Shown: positions 14,521 through 21,529 of the stretch, in pieces | How the letters are laid out: each line of letters opens with the position of its first letter | Position numbering within the stretch: position 1 is the first letter of the stretch | Origin: Symbiodinium natans | Lineage: Eukaryota; Sar; Dinophyceae; Suessiales; Symbiodiniaceae | Direction of reading: 5' to 3' | Length of the DNA: 25,000 nucleotides | Assembly: GCA_905221605.1 (NCBI GenBank) | Contig: CAJNDS010002446.1 | Location: forward strand, 1,294,422-1,319,421 | Program-made: the position numbers and the translations under genes | Notes under the pieces: model-generated | The model's database searches: none | Seen by the model: the letters and a program-made list of their open reading frames with translations, nothing else | What the model was told of the DNA's origin: nothing

Positions 14521-14767
14521 GACGGTCTGTAAAAATGCTTTATGCTGATGCTGGTGCTGTGTTTGCTGCTGGCTGCAGCTGTTTTCATGGATGTGGCAAC
14601 GTCGTCCACAATCAAGTGTTGCATATCAGTGCAGCACAGCATACACCCTCGGACCCTGAAGCCTACGCCCAAGCAACTTGGGTGAGGGCCGAGGGAGTGG
14701 CGGAAGGGGGCGAGGACGTGTTGAGGACTAGGGTACCAGGCAACAGGGGCAACACTCCATTTCCTCA
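14521..14767 (+). CDS. Candidate coding region, strand ambiguous
   Basis: The + frame reads MLYADAGAVFAAGCSCFHGC and further GEDVLRTRVPGNRG. The minus strand is open over the same region (VDDVATSMKTAAASSKHS). The + frame has Cys/Gly-rich composition like other candidate exons. Confidence 0.3.
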
Positions 14768-14828
14768 ATCCCTAAACCCTTAACCCTAAACCCTAAGCCC
14801 TAAACCCTAAACCCTAATTAAACCCTAA
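14768..14828 (-). repeat. CCCTAAA array
   Basis: Eight units, one AATTAAA break. Confidence 0.93.
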
Positions 14829-14966
14829 ATGCCTACAAAGCCCTTCCAACATTTGCCTTGCACGACGCTTCTCGAATTTGTCGTGTCATGCCTCACCACC
14901 AACAGTGGCCATGTTAGTCTTCTTGTGTCGTTCCGGCAAAGGCAAGCCGTCCTTGCGCAGGGTTCA
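14829..14966 (+). CDS. Candidate exon (MPTKPFQHL...)
   Basis: The frame opens at ATG 14829: MPTKPFQHLPCTTLLEFVVS then CLTTNSGHVSLLVSFRQRQA, running into the next array. Hydrophobic patches. Unrecognised. Confidence 0.35.
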
Positions 14967-15025
14967 CTAAACCCTAAACCCTAAACCCTAAACCCTAAAC
15001 CCTAAACCCTAAACCCTAAACCCTT
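14967..15025 (-). repeat. CCCTAAA array
   Basis: Eight exact heptamers, followed by an AT/GT microsatellite (15026-15055). Confidence 0.97.
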
Positions 15026-15177
15026 ATATGCATGTATGTATATATATATACACACAACGCGGCATCCTAAGCATACTTGGATTACCGACCCTTTCCTACT
15101 ACCACCGTCACCTCCTACCATGAACTATATTCATTAGGTCGCTGTGTAGCATGGCTTGCATGCGGTCAGAGGCTTGC

Positions 15178-15213
15178 CCCTAAACCCTAAACCCTAAACC
15201 CTAAACCTTAAAC
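15178..15213 (-). repeat. CCCTAAA array
   Basis: Five units. The spacer before it (15056-15177) shows nothing recognisable. Confidence 0.93.
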
Positions 15214-15215
15214 CG

Positions 15216-15349
15216 TGCGGTCCCCTCAAAACGAAGATTTGTGCTTGGAAGGTCGGGGAGAATTCATCAGTCAGGACACATTCCAAGCAGCTCGTCCTGG
15301 CAGCCAGAAGGCTTTCAGCTTTGCGCAGTGCTGTGTGTGTGAGGCGTGA
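15216..15349 (+). CDS. Candidate exon (NEDLCLEGRGEF...)
   Basis: Frame VRSPQNEDLCLEGRGEFISQ then DTFQAARPGSQKAFSFAQCC, closed by TGA at 15347 or spliced at TGTGTGTGAGG. Flanked by CCCTAAA on the left and TTTAGGG on the right. Unrecognised. Confidence 0.43.
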
Positions 15350-15353
15350 TCCA

Positions 15354-15425
15354 GTTTAGGGTTTAGGGTTTAGGGTTTAGGGTTTAGGGTTTAGGGTTTA
15401 GGGTTTGGGGTTTAGGGTTTAGGGT
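15354..15425 (+). repeat. TTTAGGG array
   Basis: Ten units, one TTTGGGG. Confidence 0.97.
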
Positions 15426-15443
15426 CAGGATCATGTCGGGACC

Positions 15444-15629
15444 GTGCGGCATATTGTGACATGCCAAGCTGGCCAGATCATTCGCGGCTGGATGTATGTG
15501 GTAGGTGTCTGCCACTGCAGGAGCAGTAGTGATCCTCGTTTTGACAAACGGCCTTGGGCAAATTATAGTTCTGCCTCATCGGGAGACCCGCTAAGATCCG
15601 GCCTCACAGTTTGTCACCCCAAACCCTAA
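15444..15629 (+). CDS. Candidate exon (GQIIRGWMYVVGVCHC)
   Basis: Open frame whose middle reads GQIIRGWMYVVGVCHCRSSS. The pattern G-x-I-I ... G-W ... C-x-x-C loosely follows exon 2 of the duplicated gene (GTIIGS...NGW...IC..YC) with a gap. The last codons are array sequence. Confidence 0.35.
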   Translation: MRHIVTCQAGQIIRGWMYVVGVCHCRSSSDPRFDKRPWANYSSASSGDPLRSGLTVCHPKP

Positions 15630-15709
15630 ACCCTAAACCCTAAACCCTAAACCCTAAACCCTAAACCCTAAACCCTAAACCCTAAACCCTAAACCCTAAA
15701 CCCTAAACC
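15619..15709 (-). repeat. CCCTAAA array
   Basis: Thirteen exact heptamers. Confidence 0.97.
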
Positions 15710-15711
15710 AG

Positions 15712-15833
15712 GCAGCAAGCGCAAGCCCTTGCGCCGAAGAGCCTCACCTTCGATCCTTATCGAGGACTGCAGATCTCAGCACTTCCGGCCAAGCTTTGAG
15801 CGAATCCTTGCCTTTGACTTGAAAACCCTAAAG
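15712..15833 (+). CDS. Candidate exon (RPSFERIL-like)
   Basis: After AACCAG: SKRKPLRRRASPSILIEDCR then SQHFRPSFERILAFDLK. The string C-x4-F-RPSFERIL resembles the C-terminal subdomain XI of protein kinases (C...RPSFEEIL), but the fragment is too short to assign. It ends near AAAGG|GTTTAG. Confidence 0.42.
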
Positions 15834-15915
15834 GGTTTAGGGTTTCGGGTTTAGGGTTTCGGGTTTAGGGTTTAGGGTTTAGGGTTTAGGGCGGTTTAGG
15901 CTTTAGGGTTTAGGG
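15834..15915 (+). repeat. TTTAGGG array
   Basis: Includes TTTCGGG and GCGGTTTAGG variants. Confidence 0.93.
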
Positions 15916-15962
15916 GCCCCCAACTGAAGACCTAGACAACCCCAAACGCATGAGTCGCCACA

Positions 15963-16073
15963 GACGGTAAACAAGCACGAGACATCTCCAGCCAGAAGGG
16001 AAACAAGGCAGTCGTGAAGGGCGGTGATCCTGCGATCTGTTTTAACCTCGCAGTGCATCGTAATCTGGACGAA
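15963..16073 (+). CDS. Candidate exon (DGKQARDISSQ...)
   Basis: After CGCCACAG or within an open frame: DGKQARDISSQKGNKAVVKG then GDPAICFNLAVHRNLDE, open to the array. Unrecognised. Confidence 0.4.
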
Positions 16074-16175
16074 CCCTAAACCCTAAACCCTAAACCCTAA
16101 ACCCTAAACCCTAAACCCTAAACCCTAGACCCTTAACCCCTAAACCCCTAAACCCCTAAACCCCTAAACCCTAAA
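16074..16175 (-). repeat. CCCTAAA array
   Basis: Exact heptamers, then a CCCCTAAA block. Confidence 0.97.
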
Positions 16176-16179
16176 GCAG

Positions 16180-16303
16180 GAAGATGGTGCATAGGCGTGG
16201 CCTGCGCTGACATGGACGGAAGGGTCGTTCCAGTCGGTTTGTCTGGCGCTGGCTGGGATGCCGCATCCTCAGTCTGGGTTCGTCCGGGGTTTGAGATGAT
16301 TCT
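16180..16303 (+). CDS. Candidate exon (RWCIGVACADMDG...)
   Basis: After CTAAAGCAG, two leading bases, then RWCIGVACADMDGRVVPVGL and SGAGWDAASSVWVRPGFEMI, open until the array. Trp- and Cys-containing like exon 2 of the duplicated gene, but without clear alignment. Confidence 0.45.
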
Positions 16304-16398
16304 GTTTAGGGTTTAGGGTTTAGGGTTTAGGGTTTAGGGTTTAGGGTTTATGGTTTAGGGTTTAGGGTTTAGGGTTTAGGGTTTAGGGTTTAGGGTTT
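16304..16398 (+). repeat. TTTAGGG array
   Basis: Fourteen units, one TTTATGG. Confidence 0.97.
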
Positions 16399-16515
16399 GT
16401 CAGTTGGTTCAATCTGAGATCTGGTATCAAGACTTGCTCTGCAAACTTTGACTTTGAAGGGACACGTGCACACGTGCATCGAAACCGCGGCATAGCCCCG
16501 TCATACAATGCCTAG
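16399..16515 (+). CDS. Candidate terminal exon
   Basis: Frame VSWFNLRSGIKTCSANFDFE then GTRAHVHRNRGIAPSYNA and TAG. It contains the small palindrome GCACACGTGC. Unrecognised. Confidence 0.36.
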   Translation, partial: VSWFNLRSGIKTCSANFDFEGTRAHVHRNRGIAPSYNA

Positions 16516-16555
16516 GCGTCCTGGGTTTTCAGAGCTTCAAGAACAGACGGTACTA

Positions 16556-16690
16556 CTTGAACCTCCAATTGGAGGTTCATGGGTACTTATAACCCCAATC
16601 ATAACTGTACTTATCACCTATTTTTGGGGACTGCGGGGCGCTTATAAGTACAAATCTACTTGGGGTTACAAGTACCCATGAACCTCCAAG
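16556..16690. mobile_element. Family A element, copy 3, with duplicated left terminus
   Basis: Ends TTGGAGGTTCATGGGTACTT and AAGTACCCATGAACCTCCAA. On the left an extra inverted terminus (CTTGAACCTCCA) makes a 23-bp palindrome, as if a second element end had been joined. Confidence 0.85.
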
Positions 16691-16699
16691 TACACGCAG

Positions 16700-16737
16700 T
16701 GCAGGGCCAAGCGCTGTGTAGCAATCGGCCTTGAAGG
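16700..16737 (+). CDS. Candidate micro-exon
   Basis: After ACACGCAG: CRAKRCVAIGLE, ending GAAGG|GTTTAG at the array edge. Short. Confidence 0.28.
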
Positions 16738-16827
16738 GTTTAGGGTTTAGGGTTTAGGGTTTAGGGTTTAGGGTTTAGGGTTTAGGGTTTAGGGTTTAGG
16801 GTTTAGGGTTTAGGGTTTAGGGTTTAG
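16738..16827 (+). repeat. TTTAGGG array
   Basis: Thirteen exact heptamers. The last TTTAG forms the AG of the next candidate acceptor. Confidence 0.97.
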
Positions 16828-16902
16828 TGTCCTGAGAATCAGGTCGTGGAAGTCTCGGACTTCGATGGCAAGTTTGAGGGCACAGGCAACAAAGAGGGGG
16901 GC
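16828..16902 (+). CDS. Candidate exon (CPENQVVEVSDFDG...)
   Basis: Starts right after the array's TTTAG: CPENQVVEVSDFDGKFEGTG then NKEGG. Phase 0, acidic. Unrecognised. Confidence 0.42.
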
Positions 16903-17040
16903 CCTAAACCCTAAACCCTAAAGCCTAAACCCTAAACCCTAAACCCTAAACCCTAAACCCCAAACCCTAAACCCTAAACCCTAAACCTTAAACCCTAAAC
17001 CCTAAACCCCAAACCCCAAACCCTAAACCCTAAACCCTAC
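16903..17040 (-). repeat. CCCTAAA array
   Basis: Eighteen or so units with a few CCCCAAA. Confidence 0.97.
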
Positions 17041-17115
17041 ACTCGTTGCTAAGGAGAGGTGGGGTTTCTCGGGGGTCGGAGGGTGGGAGAGTTGGACGTC
17101 GGCAGTTCGGTGGTC

Positions 17116-17168
17116 CCCTAAACCCTAAACCCTAAACCCTAAACCCTAAACCCTAAACCCTAAACCCT
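17116..17168 (-). repeat. CCCTAAA array
   Basis: Seven exact heptamers. The spacer 17041-17115 shows nothing recognisable. Confidence 0.97.
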
Positions 17169-17279
17169 GAAGGCGTGCCGAAGGCGAAAGGTGGTGCTGT
17201 GAAAGCACTTGCGTCGATGCTGAGGCGCTCGCACAGCAGCAGCGCAGAGCGAGTTCAAGAAATGATTGAGAACACATGA
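17169..17279 (+). CDS. Candidate terminal exon, 36 codons
   Basis: Frame EGVPKAKGGAVKALASMLRR then SHSSSAERVQEMIENT and TGA. Amphipathic basic composition. It ends where the CTCTAG microsatellite begins. The frame enters from the array, so a 5' splice site is needed. Unrecognised. Confidence 0.45.
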   Translation, partial: EGVPKAKGGAVKALASMLRRSHSSSAERVQEMIENT

Positions 17280-17282
17280 CTC

Positions 17283-17435
17283 TCTATCTCTAGCTCTAGC
17301 TCTAGCTCTAGCTCTAGCTCTAGCTCTAGCTCCAGCTCTAGCTCTAGCTCTAGCTCTAGCCTCCATCTCTGTCTCTGATTCTCTCTCTCTCTCTCTCCCT
17401 CTCCCTCCCTCCCTCCCTGCCTCCCTCCCCCTCTC
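17283..17435. repeat. AGCTCT and CT microsatellites
   Basis: AGCTCT hexamers about 12 times, then CT and CCCT runs. Long Ala/Leu or Ala/Arg frames here are repeat artefacts. Confidence 0.95.
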
Positions 17436-17517
17436 CCTAAACCCTAAACCCCAAACCCCAAACCCTAAACCCTAAACCCTAAACTCTAAGCCCTAAACCC
17501 TAAACCCTAAACCCTAA
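17436..17517 (-). repeat. CCCTAAA array
   Basis: Heptamers with CCCCAAA variants. Confidence 0.97.
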
Positions 17518-17518
17518 C

Positions 17519-17545
17519 TTCTCTCTCTCTCTCTCTCTCTCTCTG
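17519..17545. repeat. CT microsatellite
   Basis: Alternating CT directly upstream of the CTCAG at 17552-17556; it can act as the polypyrimidine tract. Confidence 0.9.
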
Positions 17546-17556
17546 TCTGACCTCAG

Positions 17557-17640
17557 GAGAATCAAGAACCCCAAGCGACCGAAGCAGCCGAAGAAGGTCA
17601 AGCTGGACGGCTACACGCCCGAGGACAGACCTAAGCTAGT
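17557..17640 (+). CDS. Candidate exon with strong acceptor (RIKNPKRPKQPKK...)
   Basis: CT tract plus CTGACCTCAG precede. The frame reads RIKNPKRPKQPKKVKLDGYT then PEDRPKLV, and ends CTAGT|GTAGGG or stops at TAG. Very basic first half, as in nucleic-acid-binding tails. Unrecognised. Confidence 0.5.
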
Positions 17641-17642
17641 GT

Positions 17643-17743
17643 AGGGTTTAGGGTTTAGGGTTTTAGGGTTTAGGATTTAGGGTTTAGGGCTTTAGGGTTT
17701 CGAGTTTTAGGGTTTAGGGTGTAGGATTTAAGGTTTAGGGTTT
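17643..17743 (+). repeat. TTTAGGG array, degenerate
   Basis: Several TTTTAGG and ATTTAGG units. Confidence 0.93.
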
Positions 17744-17822
17744 ATGTTGAAGCGCTTCTCCTGTGCCCTCCATGGAACGAATGCAGTCTATGTTAAAGCG
17801 CCTCTCCTATTCTCTCCATAGA
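17744..17822 (+). repeat. Direct duplication, two units of about 33 bp
   Basis: GTTGAAGCGCTTCTCCTGTG... and GTTAAAGCGCCTCTCCTATT..., both continuing TCTCCATRGAAC-like, 46 bp apart. Confidence 0.75.
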
Positions 17823-17855
17823 ACCCTAAACCCTAAACCCAAACCCTAAACCCCA
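17821..17855 (-). repeat. CCCTAAA array
   Basis: Five units. Confidence 0.9.
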
Positions 17856-17874
17856 CCTTATAAAGCGATTGCAG

Positions 17875-17952
17875 GAACCAACATATGCGGCCGAGTGTAT
17901 CGACTATGGTGAGTTGTGGAGCCTTGGCTTTCCACCAAAGTTGTCTCGGTAG
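17875..17952 (+). CDS. Candidate exon (EPTYAAECIDYG...)
   Basis: After GCGATTGCAG: EPTYAAECIDYG, then either the donor TATG|GTGAGTTG at 17909 or read-through GELWSLGFPPKLSR to TAG. Acceptor and donor are both strong. Unrecognised. Confidence 0.47.
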   Translation, partial: EPTYAAECIDYGELWSLGFPPKLSR

Positions 17953-17997
17953 GCCCATGGGATATTATATGTATAGTTCCCTTCTTGGCTTCAAGAG

Positions 17998-18063
17998 CTA
18001 AACCCTAAACCCTAAACCCTAAACCCTAAACCCTAAACCCTAAACCCTAAACCCTAAACCCTG
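17998..18063 (-). repeat. CCCTAAA array
   Basis: Nine exact heptamers. Confidence 0.97.
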
Positions 18064-18184
18064 CATTTTTCAGCGGGTTTAAGGGCCATCCTAGCTGTCT
18101 GGGAAAAAGGAGGGGGCGGAGGGCCGCTGCGAGGAGTCCTCATTGTTTGCCTGCTGAACTACTATTTGCTTAAGAGAACACCCT

Positions 18185-18238
18185 CCCCCCCCCCCCAAAA
18201 AAAAAAACAAAAACAAATAAATAAATAAATCAAATAAA
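18185..18238. repeat. C12A11 tract and AAAT repeats
   Basis: C run passing into an A run, then AAACAAATAAATAAATAAAT. As the reverse complement of T-then-G, it mirrors the tract at 18581. Confidence 0.9.
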
Positions 18239-18491
18239 TTAATGTTGACTTCGCATTAATAAACCCCCCCCCCCTTGATTGATCAATCTCTCCGGCCAGG
18301 GCCTCCTCAATTGTATTCGCCTAAATCCTGGTAGGACGTACTGTTAGTTTTAGTATTAGGTAGTAGCACCACGCCCGTAAAAACCGGATTTCCCGGGTCG
18401 GATTTTACAATTGTGGCGGGTTACAATATTGTGTTCCGGCAGCGGGATTTTACAATTGCGGCGGGAATCACTAATGTGAAGTCGACATTAA
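18239..18491. mobile_element. 253-bp element with 22-bp terminal inverted repeats
   Basis: Left TTAATGTTGACTTCGCATTA, right complement TTAATGTCGACTTCACATTA (19 of 22 matching over full length). Inside, CGGATTTTACAATTGTGGCG and CGGGATTTTACAATTGCGGC form a direct repeat. No coding capacity. Confidence 0.72.
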
Positions 18492-18498
18492 GAGAAAG

Positions 18499-18541
18499 CA
18501 ACAGCAACAGCAACAACAACAACGACGACGACAGCAACGAA
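18499..18541. repeat. CAR/CGA triplet repeat
   Basis: AGCAACAGCAACAACAACGA-type triplets. Confidence 0.92.
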
Positions 18542-18580
18542 TATTCTTCCTGAGAAGGGCAACGTAGGGATTGATTTTAT

Positions 18581-19188
18581 TTTTTTTTGGGGGGGGAGGG
18601 GGGGGAGGGGTGGGGAGGGGGGGGAGGGGGGGGGAGGGGGGGGGGGCGGGGGGGGGAGGGGGGGCAGGGGGGGGGGGGGGAGGGGGGGGAGGGGGGGGAG
18701 GGGGGGGGAGGGGGGGGAGGGGGGGGGGGAGGGGGGGAGGGGGGGGCGGGGGGGGGAGGGGGGGGAGGGGGGGAGGGGGGGGAGGGGGGGGAGGGGGGGA
18801 GGGGAGGGGGGGGAGGGGGGGGGGGGGAGGGGGGGGGAGGGGGGCGGGGGGAGGGGGGGGAGGGGGGGGAGGGGGAGGGGGGGTGGGAGGTGGGGGAGGG
18901 GGGGGAGGGGGGGGAGGGGGGGGGGGAGGGGGAGGGGGGGGGGGAGGGGGGGGGGGAGGGGGCGGGGGGGGAGGGGGGGGGAGGGGGCGGGGGAGGGGGG
19001 GGGGGAGGGGGGGGGGGGTGGAGGGGAGGGTGGGGGGGAGGGGGGGGGGAGGGGGGGGGGAGGGGGGGAGGGGGGGGCGGAGGGGGGGGGGAGGGGGGGG
19101 GGGGGAGGGGGGGGGGAAGGGGGGGGGGAGGGGGGGGGGGGGATGGGGGGGGGGAGGGGGGGGGGAGGGGGGGGGGGTGGGGGGGGGG
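18581..19188. repeat. T8 then 600-bp G/A tract
   Basis: From 18589 to 19188 nearly all G, broken every 4 to 12 bases by single A, rarely C or T. It is a purine-only mirror-type strand with extreme G-quadruplex and triplex potential. Three poly-Gly or poly-Pro frames across it are artefacts. Confidence 0.97.
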
Positions 19189-19284
19189 TCCTTACGCAAA
19201 GAGTAGAAAAATGAGCCAGATGGCACCAGCTGGCAACTCAAAGCCTAGAGAGATTCAGCCCGATTTGCCCGGCCCATGTCCTGC

Positions 19285-19457
19285 CTTCGCCTTTAGTTGA
19301 AGTTTAAACTTTTCGGGCTTCCTTCTTGACTAGGAATATTAAATGTGTAGGGTTGAGGGTTTAGGGTTTAGGGTTTAGGGTGTAGGGTTTAGGGTTTAGG
19401 GCTAGGGCTTAGGGTTGAAGTTTAACCTTTTTTCCCCTTGGTTTTTGGAGGAGTAAG
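19285..19457. mobile_element. Element E, copy 2, interrupted by an array
   Basis: Left part 19285-19343 ends AGGAATATTAAA and right part 19418-19457 begins AAGTTTAACC. In copy 1 these are joined as ATTAAAGTTTAATCC. At most 2 bp (AA) are duplicated at the junction. Confidence 0.82.
19344..19417 (+). repeat. TTTAGGG array inside element E
   Basis: Starts GTGTAGGGTTGAGGG and ends GCTTAGGGTTG, with exact heptamers between. Confidence 0.95.
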
Positions 19458-19566
19458 TGTCTATCTCCCATGATGCTCGGCGCTTTTTCCTTACTGCGTG
19501 GTCATTCGAGTACGCGCCGCTCCAGGGTCTCTGATTTCGTCGTTGAGGGAGCCTCCTTGTGGAGAT
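19458..19566 (+). CDS. Candidate exon (CLSPMMLGAFS...)
   Basis: Frame CLSPMMLGAFSLLRGHSSTR then RSRVSDFVVEGASLWRF, from element E to the array. Unrecognised. Confidence 0.33.
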
Positions 19567-19618
19567 TTCGGGTTTGGGGTTTAGGGTTTAGGGTTTAGGG
19601 TTTAGGGTTTAGGGTTTA
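19567..19618 (+). repeat. TTTAGGG array
   Basis: Seven units. Confidence 0.97.
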
Positions 19619-19733
19619 GCGAGCCACTGTCTACAGCCGCCCAAACTTGGGCAAGCGACGATGGCTGAACCCTGGAGCTTCCAACCTGTCACGGAGAAAC
19701 AGCAGGGTGCTCAACATCTGACAGCACGAAAGT
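19619..19733 (+). CDS. Candidate exon (LGQATMAEPWSF...)
   Basis: Frame ASHCLQPPKLGQATMAEPWS then FQPVTEKQQGAQHLTARKYP, open across the whole spacer. An inner acceptor GTCTACAG is possible. Unrecognised. Confidence 0.42.
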
Positions 19734-19906
19734 ACCCTAAACCCTAAACAGCCTAAACCCTAAGCCCTGAACCCTATACCCTAAACCCTAAACCCTGAAC
19801 CCTAAACCCTAAACCCTAAACCCTAAACCCTAAACCCTAAACCCTAAACCCTAAACCCTAAACCCTAAACCCTAAACCCTAAACCCTAAACCCTAAACCC
19901 TAAACC
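19733..19906 (-). repeat. CCCTAAA array
   Basis: Degenerate first 60 bp, then about 16 exact heptamers. Confidence 0.97.
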
Positions 19907-20029
19907 CCATCCCAAAACCCGATGTTCATCGTGTCCGCGCCTCTTAGGAAGAACATCCAGGAGAGCTATAAGGATGCAGATGGTCAGGCCACACAGGGAC
20001 TGGGGTTCTACTACTGGGTCCAAACCTGT
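19907..20029 (+). CDS. Candidate exon (MFIVSAPLRKNIQESY...)
   Basis: Frame PSQNPMFIVSAPLRKNIQES then YKDADGQATQGLGFYYWVQT, followed by T|GTAAGG, a good donor, leaving phase 1 as in exon 1 of the duplicated gene. DADGQA recalls RADGQA at 11772. Unrecognised. Confidence 0.47.
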
Positions 20030-20033
20030 AAGG

Positions 20034-20388
20034 CTTAGGGTTTAGGGTTTAGGGTTTAGGGTTTCGGGTTTTGGGTTTTGGGTTTTGGGTTTTGGTTTGT
20101 AGGGTTGTAGGGTTTAGGGTGTAGGGTTGTAGGGTTGTAGGGTTGTAGGGTTGTAGGGTTGTGGGGTTGTAGGGTTGTAGGGTTGCAGGGTTGCAGGGTT
20201 GTAGGGTTGTAGGGTTGTAGGGTTGTAGGGTTGTAGGGTTGTAGGGTTGTAGGGTTGTAGGGTTGTAGGGTTGCAGGGTTGCAGGGTTGCAGGGTTTAGG
20301 GTTGTAGGGTTTAGGGTTGTAGGGTTTAGGGTTTAGGGTTTAGGGTTTAGGGTTTAGGGTTTAGGGTTTAGGGTTTAGGGTTTAGGGT
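20034..20388 (+). repeat. TTTAGGG array with long TTGTAGGG core
   Basis: The core 20100-20315 is about 24 copies of the 8-mer GGGTTGTA (some GGGTTGCA), flanked by heptamers and a TTTTGGG block. Confidence 0.97.
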
Positions 20389-20398
20389 GTCTCAATTC

Positions 20399-20440
20399 AA
20401 GGGGCGCGCTGGTGCCAAAAGCACCCAGGCGCGCGCCCTG
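20399..20440. repeat. GC-rich hairpin
   Basis: GGGGCGCGCTGGTGCC and GCACCCAGGCGCGCGCCC can pair with one bulge around AAAA. It could also lie in a coding spacer (frame SQFKGRAGAKSTQARALT). Confidence 0.6.
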
Positions 20441-20489
20441 ACTTCTCGAGCCCCACCCCCGCTTGTGCTCCACCCCTGCCTCGACCTTT

Positions 20490-20590
20490 GCGGGTTTAGG
20501 GTTTTAGTAGGGTTTAGGGTTTAGGGTTTAGGGTTTAGGGTTTAGGGTTTAGGGTTTAGGGTTTAGGGTTTAGGGTTTAGGGTTTAGGGT
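20490..20590 (+). repeat. TTTAGGG array
   Basis: Thirteen units with one TTTTAG start. Confidence 0.97.
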
Positions 20591-20605
20591 CGTGCTCATG
20601 TTTCA

Positions 20606-20715
20606 GTATCAGTCTTGTTGATCTATTGGGGGTTGGCTCGCTTGGCGAGGGATGGAAACGCCCAGCTCGCAAGGGCCCCGGCTTGGCGGGTCTGTCGCCA
20701 CGTGTGGTGGGGGTG
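20606..20715 (+). CDS. Candidate exon, low confidence
   Basis: After ATGTTTCAG: VSVLLIYWGLARLARDGNAQ and onward to the array. Resembles ISVLLVYSSYGLTRL at 8597, but the phase relative to the AG differs by one base. Confidence 0.3.
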
Positions 20716-20765
20716 CCCTAAACCCAAACCCTAAACCCTGAACCCTGAACCCTGAGCCCTAAACC
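20716..20765 (-). repeat. CCCTAAA/CCCTGAA array
   Basis: Seven degenerate units. Confidence 0.92.
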
Positions 20766-20951
20766 GGGACTTGGGCTCCCACCTTTCCCCTTGGTCTTCG
20801 CGGGCCGTACCGAAAGAGGGATGCACCGCCTTTCCCGAAAGTTTGCTGGGTCCCCCGCGCAGCCCCTTGCTCGCCAGCCGGAGGGCTTCTGGCTCCGGAG
20901 CTCACGCGGCTTCGGTGCGTTCGCCCTGCTCGACGGCCGGGCTCACCCAGT
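20766..20951 (+). CDS. GC-rich spacer, all three + frames open
   Basis: About 60 open codons in each frame, one reading GCTAFPESLLGPPRSPLLAS. Openness follows from GC content; coding is unproven. Confidence 0.2.
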
Positions 20952-20981
20952 TTAAGGTTTAGGGTTTTAGGTTTAGGTTAG
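20951..20981 (+). repeat. Short degenerate TTTAGGG array
   Basis: Four broken units. Confidence 0.8.
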
Positions 20982-21046
20982 GACCAGTGTGAGCTTGAAG
21001 GCTTGAACGGACTTTTCCGAGCCCTGAGCATGTTTTTCATGTCCAG

Positions 21047-21136
21047 CAGTTGGTCAGCTGGCCTGCTGCCTTTGAGGTCACAGCTCACATGAACAAGCTG
21101 GAAGCCGAGCCTGCCTATCAACTCCCAGACCCTTGA
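21047..21136 (+). CDS. Candidate terminal exon, 29 codons
   Basis: After CATGTCCAG: QLVSWPAAFEVTAHMNKLEA then EPAYQLPDP and TGA. An overlapping frame (DQCELEGLNGLFRALSMFFM) covers 20983-21090. Unrecognised. Confidence 0.42.
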   Translation, partial: QLVSWPAAFEVTAHMNKLEAEPAYQLPDP

Positions 21137-21215
21137 CGGCATGACATTCCCAACTCAAGCTTTCGCCTGGGCTAAGTGTTCCAGGTGCCTTTTAGCTGCA
21201 AGAATCCTCTAACTG

Positions 21216-21393
21216 TTGACACGCACAGGGCACACATGGCCTGACTCGCGTTGGACTCAGGAGCAGCATCCTTGCTTTGTTGCCGGCAATGTCTCTGGCA
21301 CTCGCGGTGAGATTGGTGGGGGCGACGGCGGAAACACTGGCACCCAGAAACTCGGCTGTAAGCAAACGACAACCTACATTGCCCTTACAAGGA
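21216..21393 (+). CDS. Candidate coding spacer, frame ambiguous
   Basis: Two frames open: CFVAGNVSGTRGEIGGGDGG and MLPAMSLALAVRLVGATAET. Downstream codons across the T/G homopolymer are artefacts. Confidence 0.28.
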
Positions 21394-21423
21394 TTTTTTT
21401 TTTTTTGGGGGGGGGGGGGGGGG
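21394..21423. repeat. T13G17 tract
   Basis: T run passing directly into a G run, the same order as at 18581. Confidence 0.95.
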
Positions 21424-21529
21424 AGGGAGGGTTCCGAAGCAAGGAGAGGAAATGGGTCCGGTTTGCCTAATGTTTTGTGTAACCGCCATGGGCGGTAGCG
21501 TTCGGTGGAGGCCTTAAGGGAGCTTTGTG

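Noticed and set aside
17160-17475. Ala/Arg- and Ala/Leu-rich frames
   Set aside because: Translation of the AGCTCT microsatellite.
18471-19300. Open frames of 211 to 256 codons on both strands (poly-Gly, poly-Pro)
   Set aside because: They are forced by the G/A tract, which has no stop codons in any frame; start and end residues come from unrelated flanks.
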